In this document: positions 16,632-23,939 of the stretch, piece after piece
Position numbering within the stretch: the stretch's first letter is position 1
How the letters are laid out: each line of letters opens with the position of its first letter
Source of the DNA: Omnitrophica bacterium RIFCSPHIGHO2_02_FULL_46_20
GTDB lineage: Bacteria; Omnitrophota; Gorgyraeia; 2-01-FULL-45-10
Assembly (NCBI GenBank): GCA_001804065.1
Contig: MHFG01000040.1
Location: forward strand, 1 to 38,928
Direction of reading: 5' to 3'
Length of the DNA: 38,928 nucleotides
Position numbers and translations under genes: made by a program
Notes under the pieces: generated by a model
Told to the model about the DNA's origin: nothing
Seen by the model: the letters and a program-made list of their open reading frames with translations, nothing else
The model's database searches: none

Positions 16632-17592
16632 TGTAGGCGCTTTTGGCGAGAGAAGATATCCAGCCCTTTAATTTCTCGTTTGCCTTTTCTCTATACAGAT
16701 ATTCTTCTATTTCCTGGCGCACTTCGGAAAATTCTTTACTCCTCGGCGCCCTCTTTTCTTCCACTTTGAATATATGGTACCCGAGCTGTGATTGTATAAT
16801 ACCGCTTGTCTGTCCTTCTTTCAGATTATATACTATGCCCTCTATCTGCGGGAGAAGGTCGCCTTTTTTTACATAGCCCATTAATCCGCCTTCGCCGGCC
16901 CAGGGGCCGTCAGAGTATTCTTTCGCAAGGCCTTCAAAGTCACAGCCCTCTTTAAGCCTCTTTAATATATCTCGCGTAAGTTCGAGCGATTTCACGCTCC
17001 CGCCTTCTTGTTCATTCTTTGGTTTTATCAATATAGCCCTTAATTTAATCTCTTCCGGCTGCAAGAATTCGTCCTTATGCGCATTATAAAAATTCTTTAC
17101 TTCTAACGGGGTGATGATGATCTTGGCGCCTACCTTCTGGTCTATGAGCTTACGAATGATTATCTTTTCTTTGTAGCGCTCGGACAGCTCCTTCAGCGTG
17201 AGGTTCTGCTCATTAAGCATATTCTCAAGATCTCCTTCGGAGCCCATCTTCTTTTTTAATTCATTTATTTTAGCGTCGACCTCTTTTTGCTCGACGGCTA
17301 TATTTTGTTTCTTCGCCTCGCTTAAGATGAGCCTGTCCTCTATAAGCTGCTTCAATATCAGCTCCCGCGCCTCTTCAAGCCTTCGTATGAGCTCCTCGCC
17401 TTTGTACGTTGTCCTGTACTGCCCGTAGATTGGCGACAGTATAACGTCTATTTCGCGCTGCGTTATAATTTCATTGTTGACGACGACTACAATCTTGTCT
17501 ACGACCTCGGCATCAGTTGCCTTCGCTATACACGCAAAAAGCGCGCAAAATAAAATTATTAAAAATAAAAACTTCTTCATAAATCCATTCAT
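16618..17592 (-). CDS. SurA-like periplasmic peptidyl-prolyl isomerase
   Basis: The 324-aa exported protein has a signal peptide (KKFLFLIILFCALFACIAKA) and an N-terminal chaperone domain starting DKIVVVVNNEIITQREID, with helices through residue 170. One parvulin domain follows (about 175-275; LRAILIKPK, LAKEYSDGPWAGEGGLMGYVKKGDLLPQI, SQLGYHIFKVEE). SurA assists outer-membrane protein folding; this one has one rotamase domain rather than two. The first ATG (17592) overlaps the previous gene by four bases; an internal ATG at 17580 would give a more typical signal peptide, and the choice is open. Confidence 0.9.
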   Translation of the reverse strand: MNGFMKKFLFLIILFCALFACIAKATDAEVVDKIVVVVNNEIITQREIDVILSPIYGQYRTTYKGEELIRRLEEARELILKQLIEDRLILSEAKKQNIAVEQKEVDAKINELKKKMGSEGDLENMLNEQNLTLKELSERYKEKIIIRKLIDQKVGAKIIITPLEVKNFYNAHKDEFLQPEEIKLRAILIKPKNEQEGGSVKSLELTRDILKRLKEGCDFEGLAKEYSDGPWAGEGGLMGYVKKGDLLPQIEGIVYNLKEGQTSGIIQSQLGYHIFKVEEKRAPRSKEFSEVRQEIEEYLYREKANEKLKGWISSLAKSAYIEFK

Positions 17593-18461
17593 TCCTTGAA
17601 TTTCTTTTTTGCGTCTATCGCCCCAAGGGTCTTCATGGCATCATCCTCCACCCTGACGCGATATTTATGCTTGAGGTCTAAAACCAGCTTTTCGAAAAGT
17701 TCATTTCTTTTCTTTAGTTTTAGCTCATTTTCCATCATAGGCCTTGCCTCTTCAAACGATTCCACTGCCTCGCTCTTCTTGTCAGTCAATCTTATTATAT
17801 GATATCCGAATTGTGTGTGGACGATCGAGCTGGTCTCGCCTATTTTCAAATTGAAACATGTATTTTCAAATTCCGGTATGACCTGCCCTTTTCTAAAATA
17901 TCCGACATCGCCGCCCCGGCTGGCAGTGGCATCAATCGATTTCTCTTTAGCGAGCTCTCCGAAATCATTACCCTTGGAAAGCTCAATTAAAATATTCTCG
18001 GCCTCGCCCTCGCTTGCAACCAATATATGGGAAGCGCGCCACATCTCGGGCTTCTTAAAATTATCCTTATGCTCCTCATAAAGCTTTTTTATGCTCTCTT
18101 CGGAGATCTTGACCTTGTCGTCGACCTCCGTCTTTACATATTTCGCTATTATTATTTTCTTCCTCGCCTCTTCCAGTATCTCCCGTATTTCTTTGTCCCG
18201 GTCTATACTCTTTCTAATGGCGTCTTCAAGAAACAGCGACTCCACTATCATGTCGTCGAGGAGTATTTTCTTGTTATTGTCCGCCATCCCCTGATAATAG
18301 GAGGGCAGCCGTGAGAGCTTATGCTTGAATTCGTTGAGTGTTATGAATTTATTGGCTACGGCGGCAAGTATCTTATCCTGCGAAAAGGGCTTGGCACCGC
18401 AACCCTGTAAACTTAGCGAAGAAACCGCCATGAGTAATATAATATATCTTAATCTATGCAT
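17589..18461 (-). CDS. Parvulin-type peptidyl-prolyl isomerase lipoprotein
   Basis: The 290-aa protein starts with a lipoprotein signal ending in the lipobox LQGC (SSLSLQGCGAK), so it is probably membrane-anchored at Cys21. A SurA_N-like helical region (NKFITLNEFKHKLSRL...) precedes a parvulin domain (about residues 140-235; RASHILVASEGEAE, LAKEKSIDATASRGGDVGYF, TQFGYHIIRLTDKK). It resembles PrsA/PpiC foldases. Together with the next gene it forms a tandem pair of envelope foldases. The predicted -10 ends only 12 bases before the ATG, so the mRNA is almost leaderless. Confidence 0.9.
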   Translation of the reverse strand: MHRLRYIILLMAVSSLSLQGCGAKPFSQDKILAAVANKFITLNEFKHKLSRLPSYYQGMADNNKKILLDDMIVESLFLEDAIRKSIDRDKEIREILEEARKKIIIAKYVKTEVDDKVKISEESIKKLYEEHKDNFKKPEMWRASHILVASEGEAENILIELSKGNDFGELAKEKSIDATASRGGDVGYFRKGQVIPEFENTCFNLKIGETSSIVHTQFGYHIIRLTDKKSEAVESFEEARPMMENELKLKKRNELFEKLVLDLKHKYRVRVEDDAMKTLGAIDAKKKFKE

Positions 18462-18472
18462 AAATTCATATT

Positions 18473-18501
18473 ATTATAACATAAGGCGCGTATCTCTTCA
18501 A
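18473..18501 (-). promoter_or_regulatory. Promoter of the foldase-pdxA-ksgA operon
   Basis: The minus strand has TTGAAG (18496-18501), 17 bases and a perfect TATAAT (18473-18478). Start would be near 18466, about five bases before the ATG at 18461. It separates this operon from mfd, whose stop lies beyond the repeat gap. Confidence 0.5.
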
Positions 18502-18555
18502 TCAAGTATCTCTCTCTCAACACGGAGCGCTATCGCGAAGCGCATAGCCGGGACT

Positions 18556-18922
18556 TTTGCGGCTCACCGTAAATTTTTACGGGTGACGCTGGATAAAGCC
18601 TTTTTCTTATGGGGGCACTATGGCGCGGTGGTAACGTATGCCGCCAACTAATATCGCTGTGCATTTTGCCGCGCTTATCGATGGTGGAGCTTGCGGGGCG
18701 AGTTGCTGAAGCGGCGTTGAAAATTTTGACACATTATGGCGATTTAGAAAAGAATTTTAAATTCCTGAAAGAAGTTAAAATTCTGTCAAAATTTTTCCGA
18801 ATAAATTGGCATGCCCAATGCCAATTTATGTCCGCGGAGGCAACTCGCCCCGCAAGTTTCACCTATCTCGCGGATTGCGCTATGCCTCGGCTCATTGATG
18901 CTTCGGCAGGCTCAGCATCAAC
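18556..18922. repeat. Repeat-filled gap between mfd and the foldase operon, with a 167-bp MITE-like element
   Basis: No gene is visible in 18502-18924. At 18690-18856 perfect 17-bp ends (CTTGCGGGGCGAGTTGC and its complement) enclose a second inverted pair of 11 bp (18721-18731, 18784-18794, AAATTTTGACA) and a perfect 12-bp hairpin (18801-18812 / 18818-18829, ATAAATTGGCAT). To the left is TCACCGTAA/TTACGGGTGA (about 18563-18586), and GGGTGACGCTGGATAAAGCC there resembles 14581-14603. To the right is TTGATGCT/AGCATCAA near 18895-18921, immediately after the mfd stop. It is a non-coding repeat cluster of the same family as the gap at 14.4-14.8 kb. Confidence 0.7.
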
Positions 18923-18924
18923 CC

Positions 18925-20820
18925 TCAAGCTTTTGCCTTATAAGTTTCAATGGCGCTTTTCAATAATCTGCAATATAAGTCGAACCCGACTGAATATATG
19001 TATCCATGCTGTTCAACGCCTAAAATGTTGCCTGCGCCGCGCAATTCCAGATCCTCCATTGCGAGCTTGAAACCCGAGCCCAGCTCCTGAAACTTCTTTA
19101 TCGCATGCAATCTTCTTTGCGACTCCGCGCTCAATACGAATTGTTTCGGTATCAATAGATACGCGTAGGCTGCTCTCGTAAATCGGCCCACCCGGCCGCG
19201 CAGTTGGTATAGATCCGCAAGGCCGAACATGTCAGCCCTGTTTATTATAAGCGTATTCGCATTCGGTATATCTATGCCGGATTCGATTATCGTAGTCGAA
19301 ATAAGGCAATCTACCTCGCCTTTTATGAATTTCATCATGGTATCTTCGAGGATCTTCTCGGGCATTCTCCCATGTCCTACGGCGATTTTTACCTCCGGCA
19401 CTAATTCAGAAATTTTTTTCGCTATTTTTTCTATGCCTTTTATCCTGTTGTGGACGAAGAAAATTTGCCCGCGCCTTCCCTTCTCTTTTAGTATCGCATC
19501 CCGTATAAGCGAATCACTGTAATAGGCAACGCGCGTCTCTACGGGGAGCCTGTCTGATGGAGGAGTATTTATTATCGATATATCCCGCCCGCCCATAAGC
19601 GCTAAATACAAGGTTCTTGGTATTGGCGTTGCGGTTAAAGTCAGGACGTCGACACTAAGATGGATTTTTTTAAGATACTCCTTGTGGCGTACTCCGAAAC
19701 GCTGTTCCTCATCTATTATTACAAGGCCGAGATCTTTAAATTTTATATCTCCCGACACAAGACGGTGCGTCCCGATGACCACATCTACATTACCTTCCGC
19801 TATCCCTTTAACTATATTGATCTGTTCGGGCTTACTCCTGAAACGAGAGAGCATCTCTACCCTTATCGGATAAGCCTTCATCCTGTTAGAAAAAGTATTG
19901 TAATGCTGTTCGGCCAAGATCGTCGTAGGAACTAATATGGCCGCTTGTTTATTATCCATTACAGCTTTGAATGCCGCCCGCAGCGCCACCTCGGTCTTAC
20001 CATATCCGACATCGCCGCACAAGAGCCTATCCATAGGCTTGGTAGATTCCATATCTTTTTTGACTTCTATGGTAGAGCGCGCCTGGTCAGGCGTCTCCTT
20101 ATAGGGAAACTCTCTTTCAAACCTTTCCTGCCACTCGGTATCGGAGGAAAATTTAAAACCTTGAGCCGCGGAGCGCTTCGCCTGTAATTCAAGAAGTTCA
20201 ACCGCCATTCTTTTTACGCCTGACCTTACGCGCTCCTTGGCATTCTTCCATAGCTTCGTCCCGAGTTTATAAAGCTTGGGCGGCTTTCTTTCAAAGCTCA
20301 CATATTTCTGGACCTTATTCAGGTCCGCGAATGGGACATAAAGTTTGTCGCCGGCGGCATATTCTACTACATAGTGCTCGATATATTGCTTCTCAATCTT
20401 AATCTTTTCGATGCCCAGGTATTTGCCTATGCCATGATCCACGTGTACGACATAATCTCCCGGCTCGATATCGACAAAGTTGCCTATGGGCGGCTCCCCG
20501 CCTGCCTCCAAAATCCTTTTATTCAATTTTCTCTTCGCGATCCCTCTTAGGGGAAGGATTATAGCCGCGTTGTGTTCCTCTATGGGATCGTATGTGACAG
20601 GGTCGAGGCTCCGTATCCTCGCGACTTTGGTATCTTCCAGCTCGAGCCTTAATGGGTACGCGAAAGTGAGGGGATATATCGTTATCGTATCGCCGAGCCT
20701 CGCAAAATCGCCTTCCTCGGAAACGCGAGAACAGGCGCGGTAACCGTACTCGACGAGGCCGGCCAGCAATCTTTCGATATCGATTTCTTCGTTGAGATAA
20801 ATTTTTATAGTTTCAAACAT
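18925..20820 (-). CDS. mfd: Short Mfd-type transcription-repair coupling translocase
   Basis: Mfd removes stalled RNA polymerase and recruits UvrA. The 631-aa product has a short N-terminal piece of the UvrB-like region (residues 1-95), the CarD-like RNA polymerase-interacting domain (about 110-180, DYVVHVDHGIGKYLGIEKI) and the complete RecG-like helicase: Walker A GDVGYGKTE, DEEQRFG, TATPIPRT and QLRGRVGR. It ends just after GAGNILGVEQHGYIYSVGFDLY. Standard Mfd is about 1100 aa; the UvrA-binding D1a-D2 part and the autoinhibitory D7 domain are missing. The stop is followed directly by repeats, so C-terminal truncation by repeat insertion is possible, but the flanking DNA shows no leftover D7 coding. 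ArgS lies 27 bases upstream. Confidence 0.9.
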   Translation of the reverse strand: MFETIKIYLNEEIDIERLLAGLVEYGYRACSRVSEEGDFARLGDTITIYPLTFAYPLRLELEDTKVARIRSLDPVTYDPIEEHNAAIILPLRGIAKRKLNKRILEAGGEPPIGNFVDIEPGDYVVHVDHGIGKYLGIEKIKIEKQYIEHYVVEYAAGDKLYVPFADLNKVQKYVSFERKPPKLYKLGTKLWKNAKERVRSGVKRMAVELLELQAKRSAAQGFKFSSDTEWQERFEREFPYKETPDQARSTIEVKKDMESTKPMDRLLCGDVGYGKTEVALRAAFKAVMDNKQAAILVPTTILAEQHYNTFSNRMKAYPIRVEMLSRFRSKPEQINIVKGIAEGNVDVVIGTHRLVSGDIKFKDLGLVIIDEEQRFGVRHKEYLKKIHLSVDVLTLTATPIPRTLYLALMGGRDISIINTPPSDRLPVETRVAYYSDSLIRDAILKEKGRRGQIFFVHNRIKGIEKIAKKISELVPEVKIAVGHGRMPEKILEDTMMKFIKGEVDCLISTTIIESGIDIPNANTLIINRADMFGLADLYQLRGRVGRFTRAAYAYLLIPKQFVLSAESQRRLHAIKKFQELGSGFKLAMEDLELRGAGNILGVEQHGYIYSVGFDLYCRLLKSAIETYKAKA

Positions 20821-20847
20821 CTTTTCGGTAAGAGTTGATACTTAAGA

Positions 20848-22530
20848 CTACATCTTCTTAGGGAGGGAAACTCCGAGAAGTTTAAGACCGTTCGCCAAGA
20901 CTATCCTGACACAATCCACTAAGATCAACCTTGCCTTCGCAAGGCCAGGCTCGCCGCACACAACCCTATGTTTCGCATAGAACGAATGAAATGCCCTCGC
21001 GAGGTCCTCCATGTACTGAAGGACAGTGTAAGGTTCCAGTGAATTCGCGCTCAAGACGACTATCAACGGGAATTGGCGCAATATCCTGAGCATATCCAGC
21101 TCTTCCTTTTCTTTAAGAAGATCGGACTTGAATCCTGAAGAAAGACTGGCTTTCTTACTATATTCAAGTATAGACCATATCCTGGCGTGAGCGTACTGTA
21201 TGTAATATACAGGATTTTCCATGGATTGCTCTTTAACCTTGTAGAGGTCGAATTCAAGATGGCTAGACACTCTTCTCATGAGAAAACAGAACCGCGCGAC
21301 ATCTTTGCCGACTTCATCGATGACTTCGCGAAGCGTGACAAATTCACCGGCTCTCGTCGACATTGAAACTAGTTTGCCTCCTTGATAAAGGGTAACAAGC
21401 TGCGCTATCAAGACCGACAGCGAAGACTTCTCATATCCCAGCGCCTGCACTGCCGCCTTTATCCGCGGTATATAACCGTGGTGGTCGGGCCCCCATATGT
21501 CTATGATCGTTTTAAATCCGCGCCTATATTTATCGAGATGGTATGCTATGTCTGGAGCCAAGTATGTATAAGAACCGTCTGATTTTATTATGACCCTATC
21601 CTTATCATCTCCGAAATCGGTAGAGCGGAACCACGCCGCGCCTTCTTTCTCATATATATAGCCCTTGTCCTTGACTATCTGGAGGGCCTTATCTATCTTG
21701 CCTGATTTTCTGAGGGCTTTCTGGCTATACCAAACATCGAAATTCACGCCGAAATCTTTTAAATCCTTTCTTATGTCATTAAGTATCCATTTAAGCCCGA
21801 ATTCCCGGAAAATCTTTATATCCTTCTCTCCGACATATTTTTTACCTAACTTTTCCTTGAAATCCTTTGCTATGTCGATAATATACGCGCCCTTGTATCT
21901 ATCGGCGGGAAATTCCTCTTTTATTCCACAAAGTTCACGATAGCGCGCCCTTATGGAATTTCCCAGAATATTCATCTGGGTGCCCTCGTCATTTATATAA
22001 TATTCGCGTTTAACCGCACAGCTTAAGAAAGATAATATCCTGGCAAGTGAGTCTCCTATGGCTGCCTGCCTGCCATGCGCGATGGTCAGCGGGCCCGTAG
22101 GATTCGCGCTCACAAACTCTATCTGCATAGTCTTGCCCCGGTATATACTGCTCCTGCCATAATTATGTTTTTCCCGCTGTATCGCTAATAAAACCTTATA
22201 TAGATGAGAACTGCTTAAAAAGAAATTTATGAAACCTGGATTTTTTACCTCGATCTTCTCTATGTCATTTTTTATTGGTGACGAGGGGAGCGCGGCATTC
22301 ATCTTATCCCAGATCGATATAGCAAACCGCATCGGAGGCATTGAAACCAATCTAGACGCTTTCATGGCGATATTCGTGGAGATGTCGCCGTGGGTTCTCT
22401 CTTTGGGAATTTCTAATTCTGGTATTATTTCGCGGGATCTGGCGGCGGGTTTTTTAAGGTCAAAAAGTACTCCCTTTACGGATTTTTCAATAAACGAAAC
22501 GAGCTCTTTTTCAATTCCGCCATGATGCAT
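20848..22530 (-). CDS. argS: Arginyl-tRNA synthetase
   Basis: A 560-aa class Ia synthetase that charges tRNA-Arg. Visible are the N-terminal tRNA-binding domain (EIPKERTHGDISTNIAMKAS), FVSANPTGPLTIAHGRQAAIGD, which carries the HIGH-equivalent motif with the first His replaced by Thr, and GTQMNILGNSIRARY. WGPDHHGYIPRIKAA, the KMSKS-region equivalent KLVSMSTRAGEFVTL, and the anticodon-binding domain with YAHARIWSI follow. Length and order are normal. AGAGG lies four bases before the ATG. Upstream are rsfS and a hairpin; mfd follows. Confidence 0.97.
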   Translation of the reverse strand: MHHGGIEKELVSFIEKSVKGVLFDLKKPAARSREIIPELEIPKERTHGDISTNIAMKASRLVSMPPMRFAISIWDKMNAALPSSPIKNDIEKIEVKNPGFINFFLSSSHLYKVLLAIQREKHNYGRSSIYRGKTMQIEFVSANPTGPLTIAHGRQAAIGDSLARILSFLSCAVKREYYINDEGTQMNILGNSIRARYRELCGIKEEFPADRYKGAYIIDIAKDFKEKLGKKYVGEKDIKIFREFGLKWILNDIRKDLKDFGVNFDVWYSQKALRKSGKIDKALQIVKDKGYIYEKEGAAWFRSTDFGDDKDRVIIKSDGSYTYLAPDIAYHLDKYRRGFKTIIDIWGPDHHGYIPRIKAAVQALGYEKSSLSVLIAQLVTLYQGGKLVSMSTRAGEFVTLREVIDEVGKDVARFCFLMRRVSSHLEFDLYKVKEQSMENPVYYIQYAHARIWSILEYSKKASLSSGFKSDLLKEKEELDMLRILRQFPLIVVLSANSLEPYTVLQYMEDLARAFHSFYAKHRVVCGEPGLAKARLILVDCVRIVLANGLKLLGVSLPKKM

Positions 22531-22549
22531 TTTGCCTCTATATCCTTAA

Positions 22550-22586
22550 AAGACGAGACTACCTTAAACTAAGGCAATCTCGTCTT
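22550..22586 (-). terminator. Hairpin between rsfS and argS
   Basis: Perfect 9-bp arms AAGACGAGA (22550-22558) and TCTCGTCTT (22578-22586) enclose an inner CCTTA/TAAGG stem. On the minus strand it is followed by a short T-run (TCTTTTAAGG). This fits a weak terminator or attenuator that would reduce readthrough from rsfS into argS, since no separate argS promoter is seen in the 69-base gap. Confidence 0.5.
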
Positions 22587-22599
22587 ATAAGTAAAGTGA

Positions 22600-23007
22600 T
22601 TATTTATACCGTTTCCTTTTCGTGGCGCGGGGACTCTTGACCGCTTTTAAACGTTTCTTTCTCGGCTCCACGAACTTCTCCTGCGGAACATCGCCCCAGA
22701 GTCGCTCTAATTCGTAAAATTTACGCGTTTCATCAATAAATACGTGGGCTATAACATCTCCGTAATCAAGTAGTATCCAAAGAGCTTCGCGCTCGCCCTC
22801 CGCGTGCCGGAGCTTCTCACCCTTTATTTTCAGCTTTTCTACTATATTATCGGCTATAGCCTTGGCCTGCGTAGTAGATGTGCCGCTTACAATAACAAAA
22901 TAATCGGAGACACTCGGGATCTTCCGCATATCTAAAATCACTGCATCGAGCGCCTTTTTGTCTGAAGCGGCCTTAGCTATGACCAAGGCCTTCGACTTAG
23001 CTTCTAT
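22600..23007 (-). CDS. rsfS: Ribosomal silencing factor RsfS
   Basis: RsfS binds L14 and blocks subunit joining when nutrients are scarce. Family motifs: LVIAKAASDKKALDAVILDM, VSDYFVIVSGTSTTQAKAIAD, HAEGEREALWILLDYGDVIAHVF and FYELERLWGD, with a basic tail. The first standard start codon is a TTG at 22986, which has no well-spaced ribosome site. Seven codons further upstream (IEAKSKA), still matching the family's N-terminal helix, an ATA at 23007 has GAGGTGA six bases before it, and an in-frame TGA closes the frame beyond. I therefore place the start at AUA, giving 135 aa; TTG 22986 (128 aa) is the conservative alternative. Confidence 0.9.
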   Translation of the reverse strand: MEAKSKALVIAKAASDKKALDAVILDMRKIPSVSDYFVIVSGTSTTQAKAIADNIVEKLKIKGEKLRHAEGEREALWILLDYGDVIAHVFIDETRKFYELERLWGDVPQEKFVEPRKKRLKAVKSPRATKRKRYK

Positions 23008-23037
23008 AAACCTTCACCTCTTTCCAAAAAGAGAATG

Positions 23038-23181
23038 CTACTTTATTATCTTATACATCCCTGTGTTGCAAGTGGTGCATTTCCCCTTCATAGCCTGTCT
23101 CTTGTTCTTCATCGTAACATTCTGTGTATCTTTCATCTCTTTCTTGGATTTACACTTTACGCAATAGCCTACTTCTGCCAT
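23038..23181 (-). CDS. DUF5679-type zinc-ribbon mini-protein
   Basis: A 47-aa protein with two CxxC knuckles: YCVKCKSKKEM near the N-terminus and GKCTTCNTGMYKI at the C-terminus, separated by a basic VTMKNKRQA strand. This matches the small zinc-ribbon family DUF5679 as I recall it; function is unknown, and the size and charge suggest nucleic-acid or ribosome binding. The start is certain: AAAAGGAGGTGA ends five bases before the ATG. It is the first gene after a strong promoter and is followed by rsfS 30 bases later, so a link to translation is plausible but inferred. Confidence 0.85.
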   Translation of the reverse strand: MAEVGYCVKCKSKKEMKDTQNVTMKNKRQAMKGKCTTCNTGMYKIIK

Positions 23182-23255
23182 TTATTTCACCTCCTTTTAT
23201 CCACGCGCCTGACGCGTATGGTATTATTCCGCGCACAGAAGTGCGGGTTTGACAA

Positions 23256-23284
23256 ATTATACACTACAAAACGCGCTTGGTCAA
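23256..23284 (-). promoter_or_regulatory. Promoter of the zinc ribbon-rsfS-argS-mfd operon
   Basis: The minus strand has TTGACC (23279-23284), 17 bases and a perfect TATAAT (23256-23261). Start near 23249 gives a leader of about 68 bases with a GCGC-rich hairpin (CCCGCAC / GTGCGCGG) before the strong ribosome site. Confidence 0.65.
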
Positions 23285-23301
23285 GGTTACCACTATAGAT
23301 A

Positions 23302-23344
23302 GAGTCAGCTAAGCTTCGGCAACATTTATTTATGAGGCATTAGG
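23302..23344. mobile_element. Solo end of the insertion sequence found at 37 kb
   Basis: These 43 bases match the right end of the insertion sequence (38294-38337) at all but about six positions, including GAGTCA-CTAAGCT-CGG, AACATTTA and the outer CATTAGG. No transposase or left end accompanies it. It overlaps the nadD stop codon and supplies the last NadD residues, so it is a relic or solo terminal repeat fixed at the gene's 3' end. Confidence 0.65.
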
Positions 23345-23914
23345 TAGACGATATAGATTGTGCTCCAATATATATTTACGCACCTTCTCAGAAACTAGAT
23401 ACCGTATCGACCTGCCTTCTTTGAGGCGTTTTCTTATATCTTCTGAAGATACTTCTATGGGGGTTATCACTACGGTATCGGCCTCTTTTGGGATATCCTT
23501 TAAGGGATAACCCGGCCTATTCGCGACTATGAATTTGGAAATCTTGAAGATATCATTTATATTTTTCCAAGAGAATAAGTCTTTAAGCGAGTCCGAGCCC
23601 GTTATAAAACAAAGCTGCGCGTCATCTCCATAGATCTTCCGAAATTCTTTCAAGGTGTCTATCGAATATGATTTCTTCTTAGAATCTACCTCATATGTCG
23701 ATATCTCAAAAGCGGGATTATCTTCTATAGCAAGGCGTACCATCTCGAGCCTGTCTTTAGCATCTATTACATCTGATGTGTTCTTGTGGGGGGGCATGAA
23801 CGCCGGCACTAATATCAGTTTATCCAGCCTCAGCTTGAAGCGAGCCTCTTCTGCCAGTATAAGATGTCCGATGTGGATCGGATTAAAAGTACCGCCGAGT
23901 ATTCCTATACGCAT
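23330..23914 (-). CDS. nadD: Nicotinate-nucleotide adenylyltransferase
   Basis: NadD adenylates nicotinate mononucleotide in NAD synthesis. The 194-aa protein has the nucleotidyltransferase signature GILGGTFNPIHIGHLILAEE, PAFMPPHK, TGSDSLKDLFSW and the late SSEDIRKRLKEGRSIRYLV followed by YILEHNLY. Full length. The last few residues (LPNAS) and the TAA are encoded by an insertion-sequence end (23302-23344), which seems to have replaced the native stop without harming the core. GGAG lies six bases before the ATG. It is the last gene of the rplU operon, 25 bases after proA. Confidence 0.95.
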   Translation of the reverse strand: MRIGILGGTFNPIHIGHLILAEEARFKLRLDKLILVPAFMPPHKNTSDVIDAKDRLEMVRLAIEDNPAFEISTYEVDSKKKSYSIDTLKEFRKIYGDDAQLCFITGSDSLKDLFSWKNINDIFKISKFIVANRPGYPLKDIPKEADTVVITPIEVSSEDIRKRLKEGRSIRYLVSEKVRKYILEHNLYRLPNAS

Positions 23915-23939
23915 AGTGCTCCGTTAACTTAATTCTTAT

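Noticed and set aside
18801-18829. Sigma54-like TGGCAT...ATGCC pattern
   Set aside because: It is explained by a perfect 12-bp hairpin; spacing and the GC/TGC core do not fit a -24/-12 promoter.
18700-18924. Possible frameshifted remnant of the Mfd D7 domain
   Set aside because: The minus-strand sequence after the stop is made of nested inverted repeats and AT-rich hairpins; I could not see D7-like residues in any frame.
18609-19070. Plus-strand open frame across the end of mfd and the adjacent repeats
   Set aside because: It overlaps conserved Mfd helicase sequence in antisense and its remainder lies in inverted repeats; the translation has no recognisable motif.
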